From contig NZ_JPVN01000006.1 in assembly GCF_000772945.1 (NCBI RefSeq), positions 1-64,000 of the forward strand: a stretch of 64,000 bases of DNA, written 5' to 3'. The position numbers and the translations under genes were made by a program. Each line of letters opens with the position of its first letter. Positions within the stretch are counted from its first letter, which is position 1. Origin of the DNA: Ureibacillus manganicus DSM 26584 (GTDB lineage: Bacteria > Bacillota > Bacilli > Bacillales_A > Planococcaceae). Shown one piece after another: positions 20,518 through 30,126 of the stretch. Below the pieces are notes generated by a model. That model saw only the letters and a program-made list of their open reading frames with translations. It was not told where the DNA came from and did no database searches.

Positions 20518-21624
20518 TTGAAAATAACAGAAATTACAATAAGACATTTAACAATGCACTTAAAAAACCCATTTACCACAAGCTTTGGAACATTTAAAGA
20601 TAAAGAATTTTTATTAATAGAAACAATTGATGAAAAAGGAACAGTTGGCTTTGGAGAATGTGTTGCTTTTGAAACACCTTGGTATACAGAAGAAACAGTA
20701 AAAACGTGTTGGCATATGTTAGAGGATTTTTTAATTCCATTGGTATTAAATAAAGAGATTTCCCACCCAGATGAAGTGAGTGAAATATTTAAAAGTATTC
20801 GTAAAAATAATATGGCCAAGTCAGCAATAGAAGGTGCATTTTGGGATATTTATGCACAGCAAACAAACCAAACATTAGCGCAAGCGCTAGGTGGAAATAA
20901 GAAAAAGATAGAGGTAGGTATTAGTATAGGGATACAAGAAACCGTTGAAAAACAATTAGCAGTAATTGACCAAGCTATTAAGAATGGATATAAGCGAATT
21001 AAAGTAAAAATTAAGCCTGGTTGGGATTTAGAACTAATTCGTATTATAAGAGAACACTTTCCAAAGGTGCAACTAATGGCAGATGCTAATTCCGCTTATA
21101 CATTAAATGACATCGAGTTATTTAAACAATTAGACCAGTACAATTTAATGATGATTGAACAACCATTAGCAACAGATGACATCATCGATCATGCAAAACT
21201 TCAAAAACAAATTACAACACCAATTTGTCTTGATGAGAGTATTACTTCTTTAGAAGATGCACGTAAAGCAATTGAATTAGGGAGTTGTGGTGTCATCAAT
21301 ATAAAAATTGGACGAGTTGGAGGCTTAACAGAAGCGAAGAAAATCCATGATTTATGTGAAACAAATGGTATACCTGTCTGGTGTGGAGGGATGCTTGAAG
21401 CTGGGATTGGTAGAGCACACAATATCGCCCTGACATCTTTATCGAATTTTGTTTTACCTGGTGACACAGCAGGTTCAAATCATTATTGGGAAGAAGATAT
21501 TATTACGCCAGAAGTTGTCGCTCAAGACGGTTACATAGCAGTCCCACAAACTAGTGGAATTGGCTATAAACCAAATCGTGATGCAATCCAAAAATTTACG
21601 ATTTCAACGAGACATTATAAATAA
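20518..21624 (+). CDS. menC: o-Succinylbenzoate synthase / N-succinylamino acid racemase
   Basis: 368 aa enolase-superfamily enzyme. The muconate-lactonizing-enzyme subgroup catalytic set is complete: KxK at 162-164, metal ligands D189, E214 and D239, and K263 in [10 protein letters not shown]. These positions match the well-studied Amycolatopsis racemase almost residue for residue. The family either makes o-succinylbenzoate for menaquinone or racemises N-succinylamino acids. No other men gene is nearby, so racemase activity or promiscuity is as likely as a menaquinone role. TTG start with AAAAGGGG about 11 nt upstream. Confidence 0.88.
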   Translation: MKITEITIRHLTMHLKNPFTTSFGTFKDKEFLLIETIDEKGTVGFGECVAFETPWYTEETVKTCWHMLEDFLIPLVLNKEISHPDEVSEIFKSIRKNNMAKSAIEGAFWDIYAQQTNQTLAQALGGNKKKIEVGISIGIQETVEKQLAVIDQAIKNGYKRIKVKIKPGWDLELIRIIREHFPKVQLMADANSAYTLNDIELFKQLDQYNLMMIEQPLATDDIIDHAKLQKQITTPICLDESITSLEDARKAIELGSCGVINIKIGRVGGLTEAKKIHDLCETNGIPVWCGGMLEAGIGRAHNIALTSLSNFVLPGDTAGSNHYWEEDIITPEVVAQDGYIAVPQTSGIGYKPNRDAIQKFTISTRHYK

Positions 21625-21677
21625 AATAACTAGTCCCTTAAATGATTTTGCGAAGATCTATTGAAATGAGGGAATGA

Positions 21678-22721
21678 ATGAAAAACAGCTTTCGAATTGG
21701 ACTAGCTTTTGTTGGTTTAGTAGTTGGAGGTGGGTTTGCATCTGGGCAAGAAATGATGCAATTTTTTACGAGTTTCGGAGTCTACAGTATCTTCGGTACG
21801 ATATTAGCGACGATTGGATTCGCCTTTTTAGGAATGAACATTGCCCAGATTGGTTACCGATTAAACACATCTTCCCATAAAGAAGTTGTCTATTTTCTTT
21901 CAGGACGTACGTTAGGTTCTATTTTAGATATATTTATTACAATTTTTTTATTTTGTGTAACTGTTGCTATGTTTGCCGGAACTGCCTCTGCATTTAGACA
22001 AGTTCTAGGTTTTGACCCAGTCATCGGAAGCGCATTTATGGTGATTTTAACAGTACTTACTTTAATGTTAAATATTAAAAGTATTATTAATGTGATTGCG
22101 TTGGCAATCCCCTATTTACTAGGACTTATGTTAATAATTTCAGTATTTTCTATTCTAACTACCGACTTATCCTTAGCAGAACAAACTGTTTTGGCCGAAC
22201 AACAGCGTTCCGCCGCTCCGAACTGGATAATGGGAGCATTACTTTATGTCTCTTACAATATTGCCTCTGGTGTAGCGATGATGACTGTTATTGGAAGTAC
22301 AGCGTCTAGCAAAAGAGTAGCTGGCTTGGGTGGAATTTTAGGAGGACTTATACTAGGGGTACTGATTTTGTTAGTCAATATAGCTTTATTTGCCAAAATG
22401 GATGTGATCACGGGCAAAGATATGCCGATTGTAGAGATCGCTTTTAACATACACCCAATCATCGGGGTTTTAATGGCTATTGCTTTACTTGCGATGATTT
22501 ATAGTACAGCTGTTGGGATGATGTACTCATTTATCGTGCGATTTATATCTCCAAAGGATAAAGTCTACCGACCAACCGTCGTATTTTTTGGGATTCTAGG
22601 ATTCTTAGCGAGTTTTGTTGGCTTTACGACATTAGTAGGAAGCGTCTATTCACTAATGGGTTATTTAGGTTTTGCAATTATTGCTGCAATTACTCTTACG
22701 TGGCTGACAAAAAGAAATTAA
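21678..22721 (+). CDS. YkvI-like membrane transporter (APC superfamily)
   Basis: 347 aa with about 10 helices. The N-terminal RIGLAFVGLVVGGGFASGQE is typical of the YkvI family, distant relatives of amino-acid/branched-chain transporters with the unwound first helix GGGFASGQE. Substrate unknown. GAGGGA lies 5-10 nt before the ATG. It follows menC by 53 bp on the same strand with no terminator between, so the two may be cotranscribed. Confidence 0.85.
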   Translation: MKNSFRIGLAFVGLVVGGGFASGQEMMQFFTSFGVYSIFGTILATIGFAFLGMNIAQIGYRLNTSSHKEVVYFLSGRTLGSILDIFITIFLFCVTVAMFAGTASAFRQVLGFDPVIGSAFMVILTVLTLMLNIKSIINVIALAIPYLLGLMLIISVFSILTTDLSLAEQTVLAEQQRSAAPNWIMGALLYVSYNIASGVAMMTVIGSTASSKRVAGLGGILGGLILGVLILLVNIALFAKMDVITGKDMPIVEIAFNIHPIIGVLMAIALLAMIYSTAVGMMYSFIVRFISPKDKVYRPTVVFFGILGFLASFVGFTTLVGSVYSLMGYLGFAIIAAITLTWLTKRN

Positions 22722-22750
22722 CTCCGGAAGTAATATACTTCCGGAGTTTT
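22720..22750 (+). terminator. Intrinsic terminator overlapping the ykvI-like stop codon
   Basis: AACTCCGGAAGTA pairs perfectly with TACTTCCGGAGTT and is followed by T-rich sequence. The stem begins inside the TAA stop. Confidence 0.88.
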
Positions 22751-22846
22751 ATTTTTTATACATTCGGCACATTTCTTAGGTCATAATCATTAAATAAAGT
22801 AGGTAATAAATCAGGGGCTAATCTACTAATTAGAAAGGGGAGTACA

Positions 22847-23605
22847 ATGAATAACTATTGGCAACCTAGTGTAATGCCTCCTTTGTATATGCAAATTCCA
22901 ATGGGACAAACAATTGTTACTTATAAATTGGGCGATGTGACAGGTGATGGTTTTCAAGACTTAATATATATAACAGCCGATAAGCAAACAGATAGTCCAA
23001 TTTTTTTAATGAATATTAAGTTATTTGTAAGATACGGTAGAACAAATCGCACTGAAATGTTCCGATTACCCGAAAATGCCGGATACAATCCAACAATTTG
23101 GTTAGGTGATGTAACTGGAGATGGAATAAATGATATTTTGGTAGTCATAGATTCGGGTGGTAGTGGAGCAATTATCTTTGCATATATTTATTCAATGCAG
23201 AATGGTCAATTATCGAATATATTTGATTCAATTAAAATGAATGAACAACATCCATATAAGGTTCTTTATGCAGATTATTATAGGGCTAATGTATTTAGCG
23301 TGAGTCCACCTAAAAAATATACACTTGACCTTCAATATAAAGGTGAAGAGTATTTAAATGAAATTTATAATAGCGATGGAACATTAAAACAACCAATAGA
23401 AGGATGGGTAGATCCTATAAGTAGCCTAAATCCTGTTGATTTAGCGAGGAACGGTAAATATGATTTGCTTGGAATGCAGCAAATTGCAGGTAGATACCAT
23501 GCAGATGGATTAGGGTATGTAGAAAATTTATACCATTGGAATGGAAGAAAGTTTGATATAGTTCGCCAAACAGTTTCCATTTATGGTGAAGAAATCATTA
23601 AATAA
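22847..23605 (+). CDS. FG-GAP/VCBS-repeat protein without signal peptide
   Basis: 252 aa. Two clear calcium-loop FG-GAP motifs, GDVTGDGFQD (29-38) and GDVTGDGIND (87-96), plus a degenerate third near PVDLARNGKYDLLG. Such repeats build beta-propeller blades. No signal peptide or membrane anchor is visible, which is unusual for this normally extracellular domain. Bacillus spore-associated FG-GAP proteins of this size exist, so a spore-surface role is possible but unproven. AAAGGGGAG precedes the ATG; a terminator follows. Confidence 0.8.
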   Translation: MNNYWQPSVMPPLYMQIPMGQTIVTYKLGDVTGDGFQDLIYITADKQTDSPIFLMNIKLFVRYGRTNRTEMFRLPENAGYNPTIWLGDVTGDGINDILVVIDSGGSGAIIFAYIYSMQNGQLSNIFDSIKMNEQHPYKVLYADYYRANVFSVSPPKKYTLDLQYKGEEYLNEIYNSDGTLKQPIEGWVDPISSLNPVDLARNGKYDLLGMQQIAGRYHADGLGYVENLYHWNGRKFDIVRQTVSIYGEEIIK

Positions 23606-23637
23606 TTATTGAAATAGAAAGATGAAAGATAGACGAA

Positions 23638-23669
23638 AAAACCGATTTTTAATAGAATCGGTTTTATTT
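23638..23669 (+). terminator. Intrinsic terminator of the FG-GAP gene
   Basis: AAAACCGATT pairs with AATCGGTTTT, then T-rich sequence. Confidence 0.85.
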
Positions 23670-23728
23670 TCTTTCTATTAAACGTATGATGGTGTAAATC
23701 TAACAATAATTAGAAATGAGGGCACAAT

Positions 23729-24748
23729 ATGACGATCGTTTACCCTGTCCTTACAAGTCAAACTACAATTGGCGTAACAGCCCCGTCATCAGGATTATAC
23801 AAAGAAGAATACACACTCCTTGAAAGAGCCATTGAGAACATGGAATATAAAGGGTTCAAAGTTAAAGTTGGAGATACAAGCTGGATGCAATATAAGGCGA
23901 AATCAGCTCCGGCTAAAACAAGAGCATTTGAGCTAAATAGTATGCTTCAAGACGATTCGATTGGCTTCATTTTTCCTCCATGGGGAGGGGAATTATTAAT
24001 CGAGATTTTGGAACATCTTGATTTTGAAAATGTGAAGCCTAAATGGATTCTGGGTTATTCAGACACTAGTGTACTATTACTAGCAATCACTCTGAAAACA
24101 GGAATTGCAACTGCACATGGAACAAATATAGTAGATTTGCGCGGTAGATTTTCCGACCCTACAACAGCAATGTGGGAAAAGGTGTTAACGACGAAAAAGG
24201 GGGAGGAAGTGGTTCAATATTCTTCAGAAAAGTATCAATTGGAATGGCAACATAATAATGAAAGTGACTATGTGTTTCATCTAACTGAAAATACAAAGTG
24301 GAAAACGATATCTAATAGCCCAATGTATGTGAAAGGTAGATTACTAGGAGGATGTATAGATGTAATTCGACATTTAATAGGTACTCCTTTTGGAAATGTC
24401 AGGGCATTCCAAAAACAGTTCATAAACAATGAACCTATTATTTGGTATTTTGAAAATTGTGAGCTTCATACAACAGATTTAAGACGGACATTAGTTCAAA
24501 TGAAACTAGCTGGTTGGTTCGATCATACAAGTGCTATTCTATTTGGTAGAAGTCCAGTAAATCGGTCGATAGAAGATTATCATGTGATCGACGTGTATAT
24601 GGAATTGGCAGAAGAATTAGAAATCCCAATTGGCTATGATATCGATTGTGGTCATTTGCCTCCGCAAATAACATTTGTTAATGGGGCTTTTGCAGAAGTA
24701 AGGATATATAATAATGCAGGAATGGTTACGCAGAGATTTATAGATTAG
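23729..24748 (+). CDS. S66 family peptidase (LD-carboxypeptidase / MccF-like)
   Basis: 339 aa. The N-terminal TIGVTAPSSG, nucleophile serine in WILGYSDTSVLL (about residue 113), the later LLGGCIDVI segment and the histidine in DCGHLPPQ give the Ser-Glu-His triad of family S66. Members cleave LD-peptide bonds of murein tetrapeptides or inactivate microcin C-type aminoacyl nucleotides (MccF). The length suits the MccF/YocD group. No signal peptide, so it acts in the cytosol. Monocistronic, terminator downstream. Confidence 0.9.
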   Translation: MTIVYPVLTSQTTIGVTAPSSGLYKEEYTLLERAIENMEYKGFKVKVGDTSWMQYKAKSAPAKTRAFELNSMLQDDSIGFIFPPWGGELLIEILEHLDFENVKPKWILGYSDTSVLLLAITLKTGIATAHGTNIVDLRGRFSDPTTAMWEKVLTTKKGEEVVQYSSEKYQLEWQHNNESDYVFHLTENTKWKTISNSPMYVKGRLLGGCIDVIRHLIGTPFGNVRAFQKQFINNEPIIWYFENCELHTTDLRRTLVQMKLAGWFDHTSAILFGRSPVNRSIEDYHVIDVYMELAEELEIPIGYDIDCGHLPPQITFVNGAFAEVRIYNNAGMVTQRFID

Positions 24749-24752
24749 ACAA

Positions 24753-24790
24753 AGATTGTCGGTGAGTTCTGCTTGCCACAGTCTTTTTTT
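24753..24790 (+). terminator. Intrinsic terminator of the S66 peptidase gene
   Basis: AGATTGT pairs with ACAGTCT and GGTGAG with CTTGCC (some G-U), followed by seven T. Confidence 0.75.
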
Positions 24791-24966
24791 ATAAAACTTT
24801 TTATTATGTGTTTCTACTATAGTAAATTAATTGATTTTATATAATGCTTGATGTTATTATTTAGCTATTGTTTTTTTCAAATTATTCAATAATTTTTTTA
24901 GCTTTAAAACCTAGTTTTTACATAGGTATAACTGTTTTTAGTTTAGTAAAGTATGGAGTGTTGAAT

Positions 24967-26070
24967 GTGGCTATACTATTTAAAGAAAGTTTGAAAGAAT
25001 TAAAGTCTTATAAACCTGCAAAAATAATCCAAGACATAAAAGATGCTTATCAAATTAATAATGTAATTAAGTTAGCTGCAAATGAAAATACCTTTGGGGT
25101 TTCACCAAAAGCACTTGCTGCTCTTTCGGAAACGAATAATGATTTGTTTAGTTACCCTGATGGAAAGTCCCGTCTACTCCGTAAAAAATTATCACAATTG
25201 CAAGGTGTACCTGAAGAACGTTATTTCTTTGGAAATGGCTCCTTTGAAATTTTAGGCTTACTATCAAAAATTCTATTAGATGAAGGCGATGAGTCGATTG
25301 TTCAGGAAACAACCTTTGGATGGTATAAATCTGTAACAAAGATATCAGGAGGAAAAAATGTTATTGTTCCTCAAGAGAAATTAGAAAACAATCTACAAGG
25401 GATGCTAGATGCAATAACAGACCGTACAAAAGTGATTTGGATTTGCAATCCGAATAACCCAACCGGTAATTATATTACCCATGATGAATTGGAGGAATTT
25501 TTAAGTAAAGTCCCAAATCATATAGCTGTGGTTATTGATGAAGCATACGCTGAGTTTGCGACTAATGAAGATTTTCCTCGAACAAAGGAATTTATTAATC
25601 TCTACGATAATCTTATAGTATTACGAACTTTCTCTAAATTTTACGGTTTAGCTGGGATTCGTATCGGTTATGCAATTGCTGATCCGGCTGTTATTCATGA
25701 ATTGTTTAAAGTGAAAATGCCGCATAATGTAAATACATTAGCGCAAAGAGCAGCAGTGGCAGCATTAGAAGACGCCCGATTCCAAGAGCAGTGTCTTAGA
25801 AATAATACAGAAGGACGCAAATTTTATGAAGTGGCGTTTAAAGAGCGTGGCCTAGAATTTATCCCTTCATCCGCAAACTTTATTTTAGTAAATATTAATA
25901 ATAGTAGCCAACTTGTTTGTGAGGAATTACTGAAGCGCGGTGTATATATCCGACCTGGAGCAGAATTTGGTCTAGATCATTACGTAAGAATTTCTATTGG
26001 TAAGAAGGAAGACAATATAAAAGTTATTGAAACTCTATTTGCTGTATTAGATGAATTAGAACAACAATAA
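24967..26070 (+). CDS. hisC: Histidinol-phosphate aminotransferase-like enzyme
   Basis: 367 aa class-I/II PLP aminotransferase. KLAANENTFGVSP, NPNNPTGNYI, VIDEAYAEF and the Schiff-base lysine in RTFSKFYGLAGIRIGY are all present, as in HisC. An open frame extends back to 24868, but GGAG lies 8 nt before the GTG at 24967, and this start aligns with B. subtilis HisC. No other his gene is near; it heads the catabolic cluster, 93 bp before the hydroxy-acid oxidase. It may be a paralogue acting on another amino acid rather than in histidine synthesis. Confidence 0.85.
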   Translation: MAILFKESLKELKSYKPAKIIQDIKDAYQINNVIKLAANENTFGVSPKALAALSETNNDLFSYPDGKSRLLRKKLSQLQGVPEERYFFGNGSFEILGLLSKILLDEGDESIVQETTFGWYKSVTKISGGKNVIVPQEKLENNLQGMLDAITDRTKVIWICNPNNPTGNYITHDELEEFLSKVPNHIAVVIDEAYAEFATNEDFPRTKEFINLYDNLIVLRTFSKFYGLAGIRIGYAIADPAVIHELFKVKMPHNVNTLAQRAAVAALEDARFQEQCLRNNTEGRKFYEVAFKERGLEFIPSSANFILVNINNSSQLVCEELLKRGVYIRPGAEFGLDHYVRISIGKKEDNIKVIETLFAVLDELEQQ

Positions 26071-26163
26071 GTAGTCAATTTAGCGTAAGTAGTTTAAAAC
26101 CATTGCAAAAGTAAATAAAAATAAAACTAAGTTAGTTGGTATTATTTAAAGGGAGTCATTAGG

Positions 26164-27282
26164 ATGGTACAAAAATTTGATGAAAAAACTTTTCCATATT
26201 CATTCGAAGAATTGGAAAAAACTGCAGCAGATAATGTTTCTCCTGAAGCTTTTGATTATATACAATCTGGTAGTAGTACAGAACAAACATTACGATCTAA
26301 TGTTCAAGCATTTAGTAAATATGCATTTAAACCAAGAGTTTGTGTGGGTGCGAAAACTAATGACAGTGGGGTTACATTATTTGGTAGAAGTTACCCGTAT
26401 CCCATTCTTTTTGCGCCAATTGGTAACCAAAAAGTTGTCCATCCTGAAGGTGAGTTAGCTTCTGCACGCGCAGCAACTAGACTTCAGGTTCCATACATAG
26501 CAAGTACTGTTTCAAGTCATACAATTGAAGAAATAGCAGATGCAAGTGGCGATGGGGAAAGATGGTTTCAGTTGTATGCTACAAAAGATCAAGAAGTGAC
26601 TTATAGCTTATTAAAACGTGCAGAAAATGCTGGTTATACTGCGATTGTGTTAACAGTTGATATGGCATCAAGCTGGCGCATTAAGGATATGAGTAATCGA
26701 TTTTTACCATTTTCACGTGGGCAAAAACCGTATCCTTCCATCGTAAGTGATCCTGTATTCCAGGAAAAATACGGAGCTGCAGTTACTGAAAAAGGTTTAG
26801 AACCAACGATTCGTAGCATCTTTCCGAATCCTCAATTTTCATGGGAAGACCTTGCAGAGTTAAAAAAAGTAACAAAATTACCTGTAATCGTAAAAGGTAT
26901 ATTAGATGAAGAAGATGCATTAAAAGCAATTGAACATGGGGCTGACGGACTTGTAGTGTCAAACCATGGCGGACGTATGATTGATGGATGTATTCCATCG
27001 ATTGAAGCATTGCCAAGCATCGCAGAAGTAGTTAACAAGTGTATACCGATCTTTTTAGATAGCGGAATTCGTTCTGCAAAGGATATCTTCATCGCCCTAG
27101 CTTTAGGGGCAGATGCTGTATTGTTAGGTAGACCGTTCATCTATGGTTTGGCAGTTGCTGGTGAAGAAGGTGTTTATAAAGTGTTCGCTAATCATTTTGA
27201 GGAATTTAGACGTATGATGGTTCTATGTGGTACGAATACTATTGAAGACATAAAAAAACTAAAAATAGTAGAATTGAACTAA
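26164..27282 (+). CDS. FMN-dependent alpha-hydroxy acid oxidase/dehydrogenase
   Basis: 372 aa TIM-barrel flavoprotein of the lactate oxidase/glycolate oxidase/LldD family. FAPIGNQKVVHPEGE, the FQLYATKDQ strand, LTVDM, PVIVKG (flavin lysine) and the catalytic histidine in VSNHGGR are present, as is LLGRPFIYG. The usual RQLDG after the catalytic histidine reads RMIDG here, and the N-terminal GGA block reads SGSSTE, so substrate choice may differ from lactate. It lies between hisC and the lyase in the same orientation. The oxidised product could be a 2-oxo acid for the neighbouring aminotransferase. Confidence 0.88.
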   Translation: MVQKFDEKTFPYSFEELEKTAADNVSPEAFDYIQSGSSTEQTLRSNVQAFSKYAFKPRVCVGAKTNDSGVTLFGRSYPYPILFAPIGNQKVVHPEGELASARAATRLQVPYIASTVSSHTIEEIADASGDGERWFQLYATKDQEVTYSLLKRAENAGYTAIVLTVDMASSWRIKDMSNRFLPFSRGQKPYPSIVSDPVFQEKYGAAVTEKGLEPTIRSIFPNPQFSWEDLAELKKVTKLPVIVKGILDEEDALKAIEHGADGLVVSNHGGRMIDGCIPSIEALPSIAEVVNKCIPIFLDSGIRSAKDIFIALALGADAVLLGRPFIYGLAVAGEEGVYKVFANHFEEFRRMMVLCGTNTIEDIKKLKIVELN

Positions 27283-27351
27283 AATAAATAAGTTGATGTA
27301 ATTCCTAGTTTTCTGATAAGATAAATATAGAATTTTAAGGAGATTAATATT

Positions 27352-28722
27352 ATGCCATCCCATGTTATAGATATGATCATGTTAAAAAACAACTTTGGTA
27401 CAGAACAAATGCGCCAAGTTTGGTCAGATGAAAATCGTCTACAAAAACATTTTGACGTTGAAATAGCACTTGCAAAGGCTGAAGGCGAGCTAGGATTAAT
27501 TCCTAAAGAAGCAGCTCAGTTAATCGCACAAGCAAAAACAGATGACGTTAGCATAGAAGAACTTGCTGCAAATATGGCAAAAGTAAAGCATTCATTAATG
27601 CCTACTATTACTGCGTTACAGGAACGAAGCGGTGAAGGTGGAGAATTTGTTCACTATGGTGCAACAACACAGGACATCGTAGATACTGGAACAATGTTAC
27701 AGTTAAAGGAAGCGCATCAAATTATTCGTGCTGAATTGATTGATGTTGCGGCTGGATTAGCTAGATTAGCAAAAGAACATCGTTTAACTCCAATTGCAGG
27801 TCGTTCACACGGTATGCAAGGATTACCAACAACATTTGGTTTTAAAATGGCTGTCGTTTTAAGTGAGGTTCTTCGTCATTTAACACGTTTAGACGAAGTA
27901 AGTGGTCGAGTTTTTGTTGGGAATATTAGTGGAGCAGTTGGCACTTATGCATCATTTGGACCAGAGGGAATTGAAGTAGAAAAACGTTCATTAGAACTTT
28001 TAGGTTTAGGTGCTCCAGAAATCGTTTGGCATTCATCACGTGATCGTTTAGCTGAATACGCTAGCGTACTTGGTTTAATCAGCGGAACTCTTGGAAAACT
28101 TGGTAATGAGTTTTATAACTTAATGCGTACTGAGATCGATGAGATTGAAGAACCGTTTACAAAAGGTAAAGTAGGATCATCTACAATGCCACACAAACGT
28201 AATCCAGCGGCATTTGAAGGTATCGCAAGTTTGACTCGTCCAGTGCTACAAAATGTATCATTAATTCAACATTCATTAATTGTTGAACATGAACGAGATG
28301 CAATGTCATGGCGTGCAGAATGGATTGCGATGCCAGAAATATGTATTTACCTATCTTCACAACTAGCAAGTACAAAAGGTGTACTTGATGGGTTAATTGT
28401 TAAAAAGGAAAATATGTTAAGAAACCTAGATTTATTAGGTGGATTGCTACTATCTGAACGTGTAATGTTCGCGATTTCTGACAAGGCAGGAAAACAAACA
28501 GCACATCATATCATTTATGAATTATCTATGGCGTCCTTTGAAGAAAAAGTGCCATTTAAACAAAAATTAGCTGAAAATGAAACAGTGAAAGAATTGTTGT
28601 CTGAAGAAGAATTAAACGAACTATTCAATTACGAAACTTACTTAGGGTTGGCTCCGGAAAAGGTTGATGAAGTGTTAACCAACTATTATAATAGCCCATA
28701 TGCAAAAACAGAGGGGAAATAA
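27352..28722 (+). CDS. Fumarase/aspartase-superfamily lyase, candidate S-(2-succino)lyase
   Basis: 456 aa. The three conserved blocks are FVHYGATTQDIVDTG (C1), PIAGRSHGMQGLPTTFG (catalytic histidine, C2) and VGSSTMPHKRNP (serine loop, C3). The protein resembles adenylosuccinate lyase and carboxymuconate cycloisomerase. Enzymes of this fold release fumarate from N- or S-(1,2-dicarboxyethyl) compounds. No purine gene is nearby. It precedes a yxeL-to-yxeQ-like run in the place of the yxeK monooxygenase, so cleavage of S-(2-succino)cysteine or a similar adduct is the best inference. AAGGAG lies 9 nt before the ATG. Confidence 0.88.
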   Translation: MPSHVIDMIMLKNNFGTEQMRQVWSDENRLQKHFDVEIALAKAEGELGLIPKEAAQLIAQAKTDDVSIEELAANMAKVKHSLMPTITALQERSGEGGEFVHYGATTQDIVDTGTMLQLKEAHQIIRAELIDVAAGLARLAKEHRLTPIAGRSHGMQGLPTTFGFKMAVVLSEVLRHLTRLDEVSGRVFVGNISGAVGTYASFGPEGIEVEKRSLELLGLGAPEIVWHSSRDRLAEYASVLGLISGTLGKLGNEFYNLMRTEIDEIEEPFTKGKVGSSTMPHKRNPAAFEGIASLTRPVLQNVSLIQHSLIVEHERDAMSWRAEWIAMPEICIYLSSQLASTKGVLDGLIVKKENMLRNLDLLGGLLLSERVMFAISDKAGKQTAHHIIYELSMASFEEKVPFKQKLAENETVKELLSEEELNELFNYETYLGLAPEKVDEVLTNYYNSPYAKTEGK

Positions 28723-28723
28723 T

Positions 28724-29221
28724 ATGACATTTCATTTTCGACAAGCTACAGTCAATGACGCAAAAGCTTTACAAGAAATACTAGTGAAAGCTTATGCGGA
28801 AAACGGTAAATTAGGCATTAAGTTTGATGCGGTAAATGCGGATATTGAAATGACAACACGTCATTTGCAAAACAATATGTGTTTCTTTATGGAATATGAA
28901 GGAAATGTAGTCGCTACAATTTCACTACGAATGCCTTGGAGTCCTAACCCTGGACCGGAGAAGGTGCCGCATATTGGTTGGTTTGCAACAGATCCTGATA
29001 GTGGTCAAAAAGGTCTTGGGTCAAAACTTTTAACTTGGTTAGAAGAAGACGTATTGAAAAAGCAACTTAGAACACCTTTCGTAACATTAGGAACAGCAGA
29101 TAAGCACCCTTGGCTAATCCAAATGTATGAAAGAAAAGGATATCAAGTTTTCGGTCAAAAGGACCTAGGAAAAGGTCATATCACAATCTATATGAAAAAA
29201 GAATTTAACTTGGAGGATTAA
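28724..29221 (+). CDS. yxeL: GNAT N-acetyltransferase, YxeL-like
   Basis: 165 aa. The acetyl-CoA loop appears as DPDSGQKGLGSKLLTWLEE, following a strand around HIGWFATDP, as in GNAT enzymes. The ATG at 28724 has GAGGGG upstream and follows the lyase stop by one base; the in-frame extension to 28700 lies inside the lyase gene. In B. subtilis YxeL (SnaB) N-acetylates S-(2-succino)cysteine; position next to the transporter and M20 deacylase matches that operon. Specificity here is inferred. Confidence 0.85.
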   Translation: MTFHFRQATVNDAKALQEILVKAYAENGKLGIKFDAVNADIEMTTRHLQNNMCFFMEYEGNVVATISLRMPWSPNPGPEKVPHIGWFATDPDSGQKGLGSKLLTWLEEDVLKKQLRTPFVTLGTADKHPWLIQMYERKGYQVFGQKDLGKGHITIYMKKEFNLED

Positions 29222-29224
29222 CAA

Positions 29225-30028
29225 ATGAAAAAGATTTCATTTTTACTAATACTAACTTTAGTGGTTGGTATACTAGCGGCTTGCGGTGGCAATGAAGAAG
29301 GTACAACAAACGAAGGTTCAAATCAAACTGAAGAGAAAAAAGTAATCCGTGCTGGAGCAACAGGTGTAAGTTATCCAAATAGCTATAAAGAAAATGATAA
29401 ATTAATCGGTTTTGACGTAGAAGTATTAGAAATTGCAGCAGCAAATTTAGGATATGAAGTTCAATGGGTAAACTCTGATTTCAGTGGTTTACTAGGCCAA
29501 CTTGAAACTGGAAAAATCGATACAATTGCTAATGCTGTAGCAGTAACAGAAGAACGTAAAGGGAAATATGACTTTGCTGATCCATATTCTTATTTAGGTA
29601 TTACAATCGTTACTCATGAAGAAAACGATCAAATCAACTCATTAGAAGACTTAAAAGGTAAAACAGTATCAGGGGTATTAGGTTCAAATAACGTTAAAAA
29701 CTTAGAAGCATATGACAAAAATGGTGAAATTGGTATTCGTACGTACGAAACACGTGACGGTGCGATGAATGACGCTATTAACAAACGTGTTGATGGATAT
29801 GTAAATTCAAAACCAGCATTACTAGCGGAAATTAACAAAGGTAACTTGCCTTTAAAATTTGTTGGCGACCCATTTGTTTATGAAGCAGTTGCCTTCCCAT
29901 TCGTAAAAGGAACTAATGAAGAATTACGTGAAGCTCTTAGCGCAGAAGTGCAAAAATTACACGAAGATGGTACAATTACTGAGCTTTCAATCAAATACTT
30001 CGGTGAAGATGTTTCAAAGAAAGACTAA
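29225..30028 (+). CDS. yxeM: Amino-acid ABC transporter substrate-binding lipoprotein, YxeM-like
   Basis: 267 aa. Lipoprotein signal peptide with lipobox ILAAC (Cys about 20), then an acidic/Asn-rich linker and a family-3 solute-binding domain (IGFDVEVLEIAAANLGYEVQW, the EERKGKYDFADPY block). Binds an amino-acid-like ligand outside the membrane for the permease and ATPase downstream. Begins 3 bp after the GNAT stop. Two hairpins, one a strong terminator, separate it from the permease and should make this subunit more abundant. Confidence 0.92.
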   Translation: MKKISFLLILTLVVGILAACGGNEEGTTNEGSNQTEEKKVIRAGATGVSYPNSYKENDKLIGFDVEVLEIAAANLGYEVQWVNSDFSGLLGQLETGKIDTIANAVAVTEERKGKYDFADPYSYLGITIVTHEENDQINSLEDLKGKTVSGVLGSNNVKNLEAYDKNGEIGIRTYETRDGAMNDAINKRVDGYVNSKPALLAEINKGNLPLKFVGDPFVYEAVAFPFVKGTNEELREALSAEVQKLHEDGTITELSIKYFGEDVSKKD

Positions 30029-30073
30029 GTCAAGATTAGCTGATAGGTATTTATACATTTATCTAGCTGTTTA

Positions 30074-30114
30074 AGAAAAACACTAACTAAAAATGACTAA
30101 AGATGTGTTTTTCT
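30074..30114 (+). promoter_or_regulatory. Hairpin after the binding-protein gene
   Basis: AGAAAAACAC (30074-30083) pairs perfectly with GTGTTTTTCT (30105-30114). It lies between the yxeM-like gene and the terminator at 30127 and could protect the upstream mRNA 3' end. Confidence 0.6.
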
Positions 30115-30126
30115 AATAATATAAAT

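Noticed and set aside
27352-28722. Adenylosuccinate lyase PurB
   Set aside because: Superfamily motifs alone cannot separate them, but the gene sits in an amino-acid uptake and deacylation cluster with no purine genes, so a housekeeping PurB role is less likely. Not excluded.
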